DNA of 64,000 bases from Nymphalis io (taxonomy: Eukaryota; Arthropoda; Insecta; Lepidoptera; Nymphalidae), in the NCBI RefSeq assembly GCF_905147045.1, contig NC_065890.1:9424001-9488000 (forward strand). The letters are read 5' to 3'. How positions within the stretch are numbered: the first letter of the stretch is position 1; every line of letters starts with the position of its first letter. The notes below the pieces were generated by a model. It saw only the letters and a program-made list of their open reading frames with translations. It was not told where the DNA came from and searched no databases. The translations under genes and the position numbers were made by a program. Positions 38,001-51,000 of this stretch are shown in pieces.

Positions 38001-39222
38001 AAACGAATAAAAATTCGATCAAGTCTGAGGATATTTGTAAGTTTGACAGGTAAAACACGAGCTCTCATTTATTCAAAAATATAAAAAAAAAATTATTCGT
38101 TCGAAAATCGAATTACATATTCATATTTTAATTATAGGTATGTATATCGACTTCTACATTGACTTCTTCTATTTTAGTAAAGTCATATATTCTATTTACT
38201 AACAATTCACACCCACCCGTTTAAGTTTTAATTTAAGCGATTAAATAAAGTTGCTACAAAATAATTGATATTTTTATGTGTTATTCAGTAAAAATCATAA
38301 AATAAATTGAATGGATTCACTTGGAAAATAAATAAATTATTCTGTGATTGAATACATCGTACCATACATTTTTATAACGAATAAGCAAACTGGTTATTCA
38401 TTCGCTGTACAAAAATGTACGTCATGTTTCCTCAATAAGTCTATGAAACATTATAGTCAATATTTAAAAGATTCGCCTTTTGTTTATTACTTATTTTTAT
38501 TATATTAATAATCTTAAATGATTAAAAATCGTAACGAATTTAAAAGTGTTTTTCTCATATATAGTATTCATAATATAATATTTTTCTAAACATAGGTAAA
38601 TGTATGTCTTCCTTGTTTTATTTTTACAAAAGTATGATTTAAATCAATTACTAAGTTTATCTAAGCAAACATTGATATATTTACTATAAGAATGTAATTT
38701 GTATGAAAAATCCGTTTATTTATTTATCAAAATTTTTTTAGAGTTAAATTTAAAAAAATTTAGGTTACTAAATTCAGAATACAACAGAAACCCTTTCGTC
38801 TGAGGAATAAATATTTGATTTGAATATAAATTGAACTAATTCAGTTAGAATGGAGTAAAAACCGATGACAACATTTTGGTCCGGTCTGATAGTAGAACTG
38901 AACCCTTCTTTGATGAGAGCCGTCGGTCGAGCTATTTATTTCCTTCATTACTAATAACCATTATCTTTACACTTGAATAAGCAGGTTTTGCTATCTAAAT
39001 AGATAGGTACTACTTAATGAAATATAAACTAAATGAATACTAAATGAAAATGGTTAATACCAATAAATTTAAACGGACTAGATTAGAAAACTATTTAAGG
39101 TAATATATACATATATTTTCACATGCAATATGTGTAAATATATAAATATAGTAAAAAAAGTTGAGGTTTGGTTGTTTGTTTTGAATTTATTCGAAAACTG
39201 CTAATGGGATTCACTAGAAATA
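35086..39222. other. Long AT-rich gap with few features
   Basis: A GC-richer patch near 35,225-35,365 (GGCGGCGATGGGGCGCGCAA, ATTTGGCGGCATAAT) includes a forkhead-type TGTTTAC and AATAAAAG words and could be regulatory. Near 36,041-36,200 there is a piece of repeat family E (GCATAACGCGGGTGAAATCG). No gene is supported. Confidence 0.45.
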
Positions 39223-39330
39223 GGTAGGCGGACGGGCAAATGGGCTACCTGATGGTACGTGGTCACCACCGCCCATAAACATTAGCAATTGGCAATTGGC
39301 AACAATATGTTATGTCATCTGTGGGTGCAT
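39223..39330 (-). repeat. Fragment of family A repeat
   Basis: GGTAGGCGGACGGGCAAATG, GGCTACCTGATGGTACGTGG and CACCACCGCCCATAAACATT keep the 3' third of family A in reverse orientation. Confidence 0.7.
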
Positions 39331-41069
39331 ATAGGCTATGAGTTCAAATTGCAGTTTGGGTTAGGAAAAAGTTATGCTATTTTTATTTTAAAAAAAATTA
39401 AGGCTGTTAGATTTTTTATCGTGACAGAAATTTAGTTGGGAAATATGTGACTTTTTAATTGTTTTTAATTGAAAAGTCCAAAATAGGAATAAAACTTCGA
39501 CCCAGACGCTTTTTAAGCGAATGCTGCCAAGACTATAATAGATACCTACACGAAATATTTGTATTTGAAATATTTATTGATCTCAAAAATGTATAAAAGA
39601 AAGTCTGTAATAGAATATATTTTCCTACTACATTATAATAATTTATCTTACTATAAAATCTTTGTTAAATATATAATAGTTCCTACCCAGTAGTATTAGT
39701 AATACTGATTGTATTATCAAATTTGTCTATGTCATTATTAAAATATGTCTTGGGCTAAACGCTTAATTTTATGTATTCTAGGTTAAGACGAATATCTTGT
39801 AAAGAATAATAGTTTATTATAATTAACAATTTTAGTGAGTTAATATGCATGTATGTACCTACATACGTTTCGAACGTGCACGGCAAATCAAATAAAACTC
39901 GATCAATCGATCAGTCAATTAACACAATTGAAAATATATTCAGCGAGGCTCTTATAAGACTTTTGTACAGCTGTTGATTAGTTGCCTTATTGGTTAGAAA
40001 ACGTAAATCTCATCCAAAGATGAGCACCGCTAGCTTTCATGTGCCCAATTTGTGATTTGTGTGTGACATTCGTCAGTCAAAGAAAACATCGCTTATTTAA
40101 AAGGAACGAATTATTCAACACTTGTAACAAGATGATATTCTGTAACAAATTTCTTCTAGCATAATTAAAAAGAAATGTGCTAGTTTTCTAAATGTAAAAT
40201 TAATATGATGATAAATATAAGTACATAACAAAATACGTAATGGAGATTGGTTAACTCGATACAACGACATAGAACGTTATCCGAAATTCTAAACCGATCA
40301 CACGTCAACCCCGCTCTCAATCCATTTACCAAACGAAAAAATAGGCTTAAGATTGATGGCCTATGAACCAATACATTGCTACATTATTTACTAAATATTT
40401 TTAAAACATTTAGCTCATATCTTTATGTTTAGACATATTAAGCAAATAAAATTGATGACAATGTTATAAAATAAATAACAAATAAATATTAGTTTTCACA
40501 AATTAGTTTTACATTGAGAGAAGAAAACCAATAATTAAATGATTTAAACCAAAACATTATTAAGTATTTTATGTTATTTTTTGTTAAAAAATTAATATTA
40601 TTTATGCAATAAACTGCAAACTTATAAACACCAATATTATATGTAAGTTTACACTTTATTGCACAAATATACCACAGACAGGCTTAATATTATAAGCATT
40701 GTCTATCAGCGAAAAAAATGGATAAAAAATAATCCGTTATTGCAACGAATTTAAATAAAATTAAATATACTCAATACATATAACTCTATAAATGAGTGGG
40801 AAAATAATAAAAGTACAAATACATAAATATTAATATTATAGTTATGTTATGATTCCATACCAATTTCTGTTTATTTTTATTTTATTAAAATCTGTCTGTA
40901 GTGTATCGAAGTATTGTGTCCGAAATGTTTTGCTGACTTTCACATAGCTAATTGGTATTTGTTTTTTTCGAATAATAGATGAAATGGAAATTTTAATGAA
41001 TCAGTGTTTTGCTTTTAGTTAAAAAAGCCGATAGATTTCCCTGATCAAAGATCATGTTATTTTCTTGTA
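39331..41069. other. AT-rich gap, nothing recognised
   Basis: No frame, repeat or RNA gene is supported here. Confidence 0.5.
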
Positions 41070-41361
41070 TTTTTTTTTATAGAATAGGAAGGCGGACGAG
41101 CATATGGGCCACCTGATGGTATGTGGTCACCAACGCCCATAGACACTGGCACTCTAAGAAATGTTAACCATCGTTTACATCACCAATGCGCCACCAACAT
41201 TGAGAGCTAAGATGTTATGTCCCTTGTGCCTGTAATTACACTGGCTCACTCACCCTTCAAACCGGAACACAACAATACCAAGTACTACTGTTTTGCGGTA
41301 GAATATCTGATGAGTCGGTGGTACCTACCCAGACGTGCTTGCAAAAAGCTCTACCACCACC
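41070..41361 (-). repeat. Family A SINE-like repeat, near full length
   Basis: T run, ATAGAATAGGAAGGCGGACG, through to AGCTCTACCACCACC. It differs from the copy at 49.7 kb at few positions. Confidence 0.9.
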
Positions 41362-41979
41362 ATAATATAATATGTCTAATTTAATGTACATAATTATAAC
41401 GTAATCCAAAATAAATTACAGCTAAAAGTAAGTCTGATATCTCCAATTGGTCTGAGACTTTTATTGTGATTCACATTTTAAAATAAATGAGATGAACTTA
41501 TAATAATTGAACGATGGGCGCCACTTCGATCGCGTCTAGACTTTGAACGTGGCATGACATACGGTCCATATAATGACTTAGGATTTAAACTATAGTTATG
41601 CCAACCTATTATATCTATCAAGTGGAAGGTTTATTCAGGCTGTAATAACAAATTGTTTTTATCGACTATCGTACCCAATATTAATAAAAAAAACTTTATT
41701 CAGGTATACCCTTGCAAGTTTTGTATCCTAAATATACATTTGATCAAATGTAAAGCTACCGTCTACTACTACCGGTTTGGAATTGAAAGTTCTATTACAA
41801 AAACCGACTTAGCGAATGCATTATTTACAATTAATTGCAGTATGTCGATGACATGAGAAGCGATGAATACTAGCCTTAATTATCATCTATTATTTTTTTA
41901 TCGATTTTTATATTTTATTCTATCAACATCATTCGCTTGTTTCTTTCCTATTTGTTCGGAGTCGGCGCTGTATAAACAT

Positions 41980-42135
41980 CTGGAAAGCAATTTGCACTTT
42001 GCTGCTAGAAGGGATTTGGCAGATTTTTACGGTCGGTCGCTTGCCTGACGCCAACCCCCCTTGGGAAAATTCCCTTAGTCGGCACTTACAAAACCCACGG
42101 GTTGAGTTGGAGAGGCTCCATCCCACTCTGTCGAA
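41980..42135. repeat. GC-richer fragment, probably of a LINE
   Basis: GATTTTTACGGTCGGTCGCT and TGCCTGACGCCAACCCCCCT resemble a word (TTTTACGGCCGG.. CCTGACGC.AACCCTCC) repeated in many lepidopteran retroelements. The source element is not identified. Confidence 0.4.
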
Positions 42136-43539
42136 CCATATGGCTAAATATGTCTCGTCTTAATGTTGTCTTTCCTAAGCAAGCCTTACTTATTACATGA
42201 TAAATATTATTACTAATTGTAAGTATTAATTATAATTTAAAGGTCTATGAACAATTTATCCACACTGAATCGAATATAGGTAATACTTTCATTCGATTCG
42301 ATAAACTAAAGCTATGTATGTACCTGTTACATCATCATTGCAATTAAATGAAATTGGTTTGCAATATTTAATTATGTATTATCTAGTCCCATATTCTAAT
42401 AAGCGATGCGGAAATACCATCAAGTTGCACATTCATCTAAAAAACACTTATATTTGCGCATGCGCACGTACAAATATGGATTTTTACGCAAATTTATAAA
42501 ATTCGGACCTAAAGTACAATTTAAAAGCAATATTATAATAAAAAAATGTTACATTTTTACAAAACTTGGACATAATTCCATAGTAACACGTCATAAAAGT
42601 TTTATCCTAGTAAGTTTTATGAAATGATACCTAACACAATTTAACTTTTATTTTAAGTAGATATGCGATGTATAAATGTAAATATCTCCCACGAGGCAAA
42701 AGCAAGACGCAAACTCAACAAAGTTTCGCTAAGTTTTAAACATAATATTCAAGACGTGATAGAGTGAATACGTTACATTCAACAAATAATAAACCAACTA
42801 TTTATTTGAATATTATTTCTGATCTTGCCAAATAATTGAATAATATCACGATAATACTAACGAATTATGATTTTATTTTTTTACCTCTGCTGAACAACTA
42901 ACCAAAATAATTGTCCGCTAGTAAATACTGCTTCGCTCGCTTTTAGCTTAACCCGCCCAAGTAACAATGTAATAAATTTAATTAATGTGTTAGTGAAAGT
43001 TTAGCAAGAATATTTAAATGAAAATTTTATTAAAACATACGTTTTGTACTTTAAAAACATTAGTAAAAGAATTATTAATTGTTACACAAATTTTAACAAT
43101 GGTAACCCTATTGTAAAGTCCACTGCCCCGATTGTGAAGTAAAAAAAAACATATGAAAATATAAAACAACCTTATATAAGATAAGATACATGGACGCTTT
43201 TTCTACGTGTGATATTTTTATCTTTCTTTCATCTAGCGTGTCTCAAAGAAAGCCGCTTACATCCTAGGGTAGTAATAAAGGGACATCTGTTACAGTCGAC
43301 TTCAAACTTCAAACACAAAATACAGTCCGAGACTACAGGGCTCTAACAATTAGTGCACGTCCTCAAACAATCCTTCACAGACTGACTTGCTATAAGAGTA
43401 TGCAAACGTGACAAAACCTCTACTTAACGTTGGACAAAAATATTGATAAATGTTAAATTTAAAGAAAAATATTTTAAAAATATAGTTAGTCTGATATACA
43501 TTTATGTAATATATTTACATAATAATATTATATATAATT
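42136..43539. other. AT-rich gap, nothing recognised
   Basis: Short plus-strand frames near 42,314-42,627 are not protein-like. No other feature is supported. Confidence 0.5.
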
Positions 43540-43665
43540 TTGCCTGTATTTACACTGGCTTACTCACTCTTCAGACCGGAATGTAACTGCTGTTTGGCGG
43601 TAAAACGTGTGATGAGTTGTGAACTACCTAGACAGCCCCTTAGGGCTTACCCTACCGCCAATTAA
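43540..43665 (-). repeat. Decayed family A repeat
   Basis: TGCCTGTATTTACACTGGCT, GCTGTTTGGCGGTAAAACGT and TGAACTACCTAGACAGCCCC follow family A order in reverse orientation. Confidence 0.65.
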
Positions 43666-45730
43666 AAACATTTACGATTTATTCATTTAATATAAATTAG
43701 GTAATACGCTATTTACCAACGCTTTATTAGTAGACAAGTATTTATTGCAACATAAAGATCACAATAATTGAAAATATTATGTAGGTACATACGGTACGTA
43801 CGGGTACGGATGTATATCCTACGCAATGCGCAAAATAGGTTAAGCTTTACGAGAGGGTTTAATGCGTAAAACAAAAGTTTCTAAATATTAGTTATAATAT
43901 GAAAAAAATTATGAAAGGTAATGAAGAGATATGTAATTCATATATATTATAATAAAAAAACTTTTATTCAAATTTGACATAACTTTATGATGGTTAACAC
44001 TAGATTATGATGTTATCTACAGCCCTATCCTATATACATTAATACACAATAACTACGGATCTCACTTTTGTCAATCAAGTCTTTGAGCGATCTTTAATAA
44101 AGACATAAATTCTAAAATGAAAATTCTTAATTAACGAAAAGGAACAAAGAACATCAGTAACCACTCCGTAGAAACCTTTGTTGTTTAACATAAATACAAA
44201 GGGCAAAATATTTTATCTTCTATGTCAACCAAGTCTATTGTTGTCGATGCAATTTAATCAGAATATTAAAACCGCATATTATTAAATTTTTGGAATACAC
44301 AAGATTTTGTATAATTTATCTAAAAAACTTAATATTACCTATTTCAAAACACCACATTTATATATTTATTTAATATTTTATGTACATACAAGACTATTTT
44401 TATTACAAAAATTATAATAAGGATAGACAAGCGGAATAGACAAACTTTCTGTAACAATAAAACGCTATTCTTGGTTTGAAGTAAATATTTTAGCAGATGC
44501 CAAGCGAGTCACAGCAAGGAACCAAGACAGCAGCGTCTAAATCGGGAAAATTGCCTTAAGTCTGCGCAGTGTGCCATTTAATCGAAAGAGCACTTCTTAT
44601 CCTACTTTGAAATAAAACGTTATTATTGTATTTATTATTTTATTCCTTGGTTCGGCGTACCTTTGTGTCAACTAGAAAAGACAAATGTTTTTCTTTATTC
44701 TTTCTTATAACATTGGATGCTGTGAATAAAATTCATCTTTAATTTTGCACATAGTTAACATGGAAGTGCCAACTTCCAAACTGCAGGATGGCCGAAAATA
44801 TCTCGATAGAAAGACCCAAATTTTTATTGGTCCGAAACATGATCAGAAGCTTAGAAACCCACTTTAGAAACCAGGGTCTACAATCTTATAAGATAATCCA
44901 TATAGTAACGAATCATAAAAAGACTTAATGGCTTTTTCAGAAATACATAAATTTTTAAATACATAAATTAAATGAGGAGATAATATAATATTTATTACAT
45001 TAGGTATGTTTATATTTTTATTTGTTCGTATTGATATTTACTAGTAAATATATTAAATACATTTAAAATGTTTAAACGTTGAAATATGACTTTTCTTTCA
45101 GCTAATTTTATACAAATTACTATAAAATAGTTTGATTTTTTAATTTAATATAAATCTAGATGTATATTTTGCAAATAGCTTGAGAAAGGATCAGAGAAGC
45201 CATTTCACGCGCGATCGCACTCAATCATACTCGAATCATCATAGGAAATGTTCGTCACAAAGTCGGATGACAAGTAAAAAAAGATTTCGTTTATATTTTA
45301 ATTCCATTTGTACATTATGTAACAGATCCTCTTCGTATATACAAATCCTTGTCGTTCCATTTTCCGCTACGTTTAAAAGTCGCTGGTTCAAGATATTCAT
45401 CAGTTTTACACATAAAAAATGCCTTTGATGTAACTTTATGTAAATTCATAAATCATACGTTTTAATATTTAGATTGTAGGGTTAAAATTGAATCAAGGCG
45501 AAACGACGCATCTTCTCGCAAAAAAAATAATCTATTCCGCGCGCAAAATTGCCGGGAATCAAATTTTGGAAAATATCTCGTTATCTCGTCCTCGTCTTTA
45601 ATATATGTATGTTGATGTGTGGGGTACTCGTATGGTATTAAAATAGAAGAATAATACTTGAACCTCTTTTTAAGCTACAATATATTTACCTAGAATCTAT
45701 TTAGGTACATATATATTTTCATTGGTTACT
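43666..45730. other. AT-rich gap, nothing recognised
   Basis: The 82-codon plus frame at 45180-45428 has no recognisable domain. It uses many S and R codons over a patch with CACGCGCGATCGC, so I do not call it a gene. The rest is AT-rich. Confidence 0.45.
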
Positions 45731-46045
45731 TCACCGTTGCGTAATATCAGAAATAATAAAATACACTGAATTGTTGTGCCATATATAGGTTCCGCTTATG
45801 TATTTTTTATTACAGAAATCTAAAACAAAAATGCCTTCTGCAAAAGTAACTTTGTGACGAGTCGTACTTAATTTCCTTGATATATGCTCTAACAGATAAA
45901 CGTGCTGTGCATACTCAAAGGAAACAATCTCATGCGCTACCGCAAACCGTTTGAGATCAAAGTATGTGAGTAAACGAAATTGTTTATGATGTTTCAACAA
46001 TATCTGCTCAGTGGCTTTGCGGTTTTCTTGAAGTGACAACTTCAT
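45731..46045 (-). CDS. Unrecognised 104-residue protein, all-helical look
   Basis: The frame starts MKLSLQENRKATEQILLKHH directly after an in-frame TAA and ends TGA. Its first 75 residues are strongly protein-like, with amphipathic helix spacing: LLKHHKQFRLLTYFDLKRFA, AHEIVSFEYAQHVYLLEHIS, and AEGIFVLDFCNKK. The pattern of leucines and the late LDF resemble a death-fold domain such as CARD. That is a guess from spacing and no diagnostic motif is present. The last 25 residues, after CNKK, look less natural and overlap AATAAA-like sequence. It could be a small gene, a single exon of a minus-strand gene, or a young pseudogene. There are no visible flanking exons. Confidence 0.35.
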   Translation of the reverse strand: MKLSLQENRKATEQILLKHHKQFRLLTYFDLKRFAVAHEIVSFEYAQHVYLLEHISRKLSTTRHKVTFAEGIFVLDFCNKKYISGTYIWHNNSVYFIISDITQR

Positions 46046-46728
46046 TTATCTGCTCTTACAAACCGAATATATGAAATTTTATTCCAGTAAACTGGTAGCA
46101 CAATTAAATGTTTACATTTTCCATTAAATTGTTAAACGTACCAGATCATAAGGTCCCAGCTTCACTATTATATCTCGCATACACTTTCTTATGTAGCATG
46201 CACCTATTCTACGTCATTACATATGCGCCTGTATGGTATCATTAAGTTTATATATGAGAATTTCAGTTTCTTTTCTTTCTCAAAATAAAATCAAATTATT
46301 TATTCATTTTCGATGAGAGATTTAAATATAAATACATTACGCCTCTTAATTATTAATATAAAATATGTATGTAGTTAAATAAATAAAATTTGTTATAATG
46401 GGATTAATGTATTGTTTTACTTTTATGTCATATCTTCTGGTAATTATTCCTTCGTTTCAGAAAATAAAAACACATGACTTCGATAGTATTAAATTAATAA
46501 ATATAAATATCGATTGAACGTAAGTACCTAGATTTAAGTAAAATAAAAAGTAATTAATTAAATTATTAACCTTGTGAAAAGGAGCTTAGGTACTTCGAAA
46601 GAAAATATGTAGAACTGTGGACCTGTGAACTAAGTTACATAATAATTATATTTTAAAAACAATTAATTCTTTTTTCCTCTTCTTAAATACAATTATTTAT
46701 TTTTTCTTCTGACATACTGGAAACCTTC

Positions 46729-46890
46729 AGAAAGGTAACAGAGGAGTCCCTTGGAGAGTTATGTGGGATTCTTATCTACTAAAACCACTGCGATGGCCGT
46801 CTTGGCCATAGATCAGAGACGCTGCGGGATCGTGTCGTGATAAGCTGTGCTCCGCTGGGAAGGTGATCTTGCCACCATCTTTGAAATAAA
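46729..46890. repeat. GC-richer fragment, possibly an old retroelement piece
   Basis: CTGCGATGGCCGTCTTGGCC, AGACGCTGCGGGATCGTGTC and CTCCGCTGGGAAGGTGATCT give a short GC-rich block in AT-rich DNA. No long frame crosses it. I take it as a repeat fragment but cannot name the family. Confidence 0.3.
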
Positions 46891-47421
46891 ATAAAAGCTA
46901 CAGAATATTTTACGTCAGAAATTGGGGAGGAGTCGCCAGACATCAAACTGTTAAAAGTCAGCTTAGTAGAATCAAATTTTACTTTTTTGTGTTTTCGCTA
47001 TTAATTCGAAAACTATTGTTCTTACAGAACAAAATACTCGCACCTGTCTTCGCTATAAAATTGTAGCAGTGAACAAAACTAACATAATATATAGGTAATT
47101 GTTTTATAGTTAGCAGGGGAAAAAAGAATAAACTCTATGTTAGTATAAAATTGATTTATTGTGTTTTAAAATATCACATCAAAAGACGAGAGACGTGAAG
47201 CGACATAAATATTCAATTAATATCCAAATCTTATATTCATTTCAATTTTTCATCTGTAGTATTCTGACGTTAGTTTTCGAACGCATTAGTTGATTTTGAC
47301 AGTTCGCAGCTGAATGTTTGCCGAACGAGTTTCATTAAGAATTTTGTATCGTGAAACCAAAATCATAGTCATTTCAATAAAGAAAAATAATTTACAAGTT
47401 TAATTAATGCAATCTAGCAAA

Positions 47422-47643
47422 CTATAATACGTCTATACAAACATTTTCTATTATAATTACAATATGATCCAGGTAACTGCCATTGTTTATCGACATTATG
47501 AAGTGCGATTCATCGACAGATTGTGTACATAATTTTAATGCGATACACTTTCGACCTGTGCTCCTTTCTAATATACTATGATCAATTTGAGAAATATTAA
47601 CATAAATAAATGGAATGATTGACGCTAGGTAATAGGTTGACAT
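47422..47643 (-). CDS. Unrecognised 73-residue reading frame upstream of AMBRA1
   Basis: It starts MSTYYLASIIPFIYVNISQI, with a hydrophobic first 15 residues that could be a signal or anchor, followed by RSTGRKCIALKLCTQSVDES. Composition is more protein-like than neighbouring frames. It points away from AMBRA1 and lies about 440 bp from its start, so it might share a promoter region. No domain is recognised, and chance remains likely. Confidence 0.18.
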   Translation of the reverse strand: MSTYYLASIIPFIYVNISQIDHSILERSTGRKCIALKLCTQSVDESHFIMSINNGSYLDHIVIIIENVCIDVL

Positions 47644-48070
47644 TTTCCAATATGGCTCACTTCAATCTATCATTTACGGGAAGATAGATATACTTCGATT
47701 TCTGCACATATATAAATGGACCATTTGTTTTTCATATTTTCAAATTGAAACTATAAACAAAATATGTACATATATTTATTATTTCAACGTATCTCATTAG
47801 TAACTTTAAAAAAAAGTTATATTTTCTAAATAGTTGTTATTCAAATTAAAAGCTAAACAACTATCCGGATGATATTTATTTTTCAGATTTCTTCGTTCTT
47901 TACTTCACCTTTTTTCATAAATTATTAAGGTAATGAAAAATTCTTACATAATAACTTGTTTTTTTAAAGTAATCAACCTCAAATTACTAACAACTTTTTA
48001 TAAACTAAATAATCTACTTAGAATTTCATTACATATTTTAAATTATTGTTAATTTATGATTTTATATCAA

Positions 48071-48084
48071 ACCTTTCATAGGTA
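48071..48084 (+). other. AMBRA1: Splice acceptor just before the AMBRA1 start codon
   Basis: The bases ACCTTTCATAG end at 48081 and look like a splice acceptor three bases before the ATG at 48085. This suggests that most of the 5' untranslated region lies in an upstream non-coding exon. I could not find that exon or its donor with confidence between 46,900 and 48,070. A start of transcription close to 48,000 without an intron cannot be excluded. Confidence 0.5.
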
Positions 48085-51000
48085 ATGGATCCAGTGTTAG
48101 ATAATGAATGGCTTGGATCTAAGAATGATGCAGTTGATGAAGCCCAAAATGTGGGCAATGTTGTCAGAAGTTGGCAATGGAGGGAGAGAGGGATTGACCC
48201 CTTAAATTCCCCTCCCAACAAGACTGTACTTGAAAATGTTGCTGAGGATATACTTGTACAGAAACCACTTAAAATAAGAGTAAGTCTTAATATATCATTG
48301 TATGTATACTTTAATTACACTACAGAACTAAGAAATTATACTGACATTTTAGTACTTTCAAAACAAAATTATTCCATAATTTTTACATTCTTAGCTTAGA
48401 AGAAATATCACAAAGGTTTTAACAAACACAAAATGCTTATGGTAGTTTCTGTTAGATGAAAATAACTTTTTGATATTATTGATATCCATCAAGTAAATCA
48501 ATTAACTGCCTTAAGTATATAACTAATGAAGGTCAGTAACTGGATGGCCGAGTGTTGTTTGATATAATAGGCATAAGAAACTTAACTATTTATATAACAA
48601 ACATGGGTAGCGATGACAAAGATATGATCAGATATATAATTAAATATTAGGATGTACCCAAACATTTCCTTTTTTGGGTACATGAGGTACATGGGTAAGA
48701 GCTACATGGAAATTACTGTAAATGTTATACTGTTGTGTAAAGGCCTCTACTGAGGTTAAAAGAATTCAAGATTAAGTCACCACACTACTTCTATACCGAT
48801 TGGTAGATACACATGAAGTCAAATTTCATCTGACACATGCAGGTATCTTCACAAGGTTTTCCATCATTGCTTAGCATGAGATGAATTATATATAATAATT
48901 ATGGTAACTCATCATCAATGCCCGTAAACAATTGATACTCTAAGAAACATTAACTATTTCTAACAAAATTAATATACGACCAACTTTGGCAACAAAGATG
49001 CTATGTCCCTTGCACCTGGAGACAACCACACTAGCTCACTCACCATACGAACCAAAACAGAACAATATTACTACTGCTTTGCATTAGAATATGTGATGAG
49101 TACCTAGATAGGCTTAAATACTTATGTGTATATGTTTATGAGTAGAACAATCTACTTCAAAGTATCAACATAAAAATAAAGATTAAAGAAGAGTACATAA
49201 CATAATAGTATTTTACATACTACAGTAAACTATTGCTCAGACATATGTAATTATATCATTAGTTTATATGAAATATGAATTGAAATGATATGAAAATTCT
49301 CAATTTAATTAGCAGGACTGTTGTGGTTAATGAGTTATAAATACAATTTAAAATAGCATATTTAATATAATGTGTAAATGAATACATTTATATGATAAGT
49401 ATATAAATATATAAACTTAACATATCATTGAGAATTATTATTGGTTTTGCAATAACATTGTTTTACCTGACAAAAATTATTATTTGAAATTGCTCATTTG
49501 ATGTTATACAGTCACTACCAGCCATACTCTAGGCATTATGGACCTAAAACTACACAGTCAATGTGCCAGCCATTGAAACTAAGATGTTATGTCCATTGTG
49601 CCTGTATTTACACTGGATCACTTACTTTCAACCTTGAAGACACCAATACAAAGTATTTTCGTTTAGTGGTAGAATAAGTGAAGCGGGAGTGGTAACCAGT
49701 TGAGGCGAGGTTTGATAATAGGGCTTTTTTTTATAGAATAGGAAGGCGGACGAGCATATGGGCCACCTGATGATAAGTGGTCACCAAATGCCCTTAGACA
49801 TTGGCATTGTAAGAAATGTTAACCATCGCTTACATCACCAATGCGCCACCAACCTTGGGAACTAAGATGTTATGTCCCTTGTGCCTGTAATTACACTGGC
49901 TCACTCACCCTTCAAACCGGAACACAACAATACCAAGTACTGCTGTTTTGCGGTAGAATATCTGATAAGTGGGTGGTACCTACCCAGACGTGCTTGCACA
50001 AAGCCTAACTACCAATTGGCATGCGGCATGCGTATAAATACTACAAATACCAGGATTGTCTCGAGATATACATATAATATTTTTAAATAATAGTCCACCT
50101 GCCAGACAAAAATTTTATATCATGACACATAACAAACATGAATCAGTTGAAATAAATTTTGAGATATAATCTACCAACCACAATACAGTAGCATCTATAT
50201 ACTCAATGAAACTTAACACAGACTGAAAATGCACAGCCCACACCATTGGGTTTAGAAGTACGAAATTTTGTACTTGGAGCTCTTTATAGTATAACTTAAA
50301 ACACTACATTCAGTATAATGTTTCATGCATTGTATAGAGGTTCTCAATTTTTAAAATGAGAAGTATGTAGGTTTTATTTATAAATAAAAGTAAGTTGTCT
50401 CAGCAGCTTTTTGCGGAGTGCATTATTTTTGTAGCAAGAAATTTGTAAGCTGTAAGTGCTTTCTTCACAAATTTTTTCGTTTACTTAACACAGCTAGTAC
50501 CACAATGAACTTATTCATTTGCATATATGACCATTATTTATTTTGTCAAATTTAAATAATTTTAGTGAAAAAAGAATGTTCATATAGTAAAATCTTTAAC
50601 AGAATGAATAATTGTAGTAGTAGTAGTAGAATAAATGATATAATGTGTTAAAGCCGAGGATATTTTTTTTTCGATTGCATAATTTGTCTGAAATTCGTCT
50701 TGTGCTTTGCATTCAATATGAGCCAATACAAATACAAGTAGTTTTTTAACACATAGCAACATGTTGACACCGGCCCTTTCATTTATTTTTACCTTTTAGT
50801 GGAAAATAATTTAAAAAATTATTTGAATTTATGAAAATCTAACAAGTTATAAAGAATTATATTGTTATAATGTATTATCATTTTATTTTCAGTGCTGTGA
50901 CTTACCAGGGTATCCACGATCAACTTATCTCATGGTATTTAGTCCAGATGGGTAAGTAAATATGAACAAATAATCCTTCACTAATAATTTGTAGTACTTA

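Larger units (their letters stand above)
48280..50892 (+). other. AMBRA1: AMBRA1 intron 1, holding three SINE-like copies
   Basis: This is the largest intron of the coding part (2.6 kb), bounded by AGA|GTAAGT and a TTTTATTTTCAG acceptor. It contains three copies of repeat family A (48902-49115, 49545-49720 and 49725-50014), of which the last is the youngest and nearly complete. The rest is AT-rich and I see no further exon in it. Confidence 0.75.

Noticed and set aside
1..48000. Known microRNA, CRISPR array or viral gene
   Set aside because: I looked for familiar microRNA words, regular repeat-spacer arrays, and reverse transcriptase or capsid motifs, and saw none. Reading by eye cannot exclude an unfamiliar microRNA.
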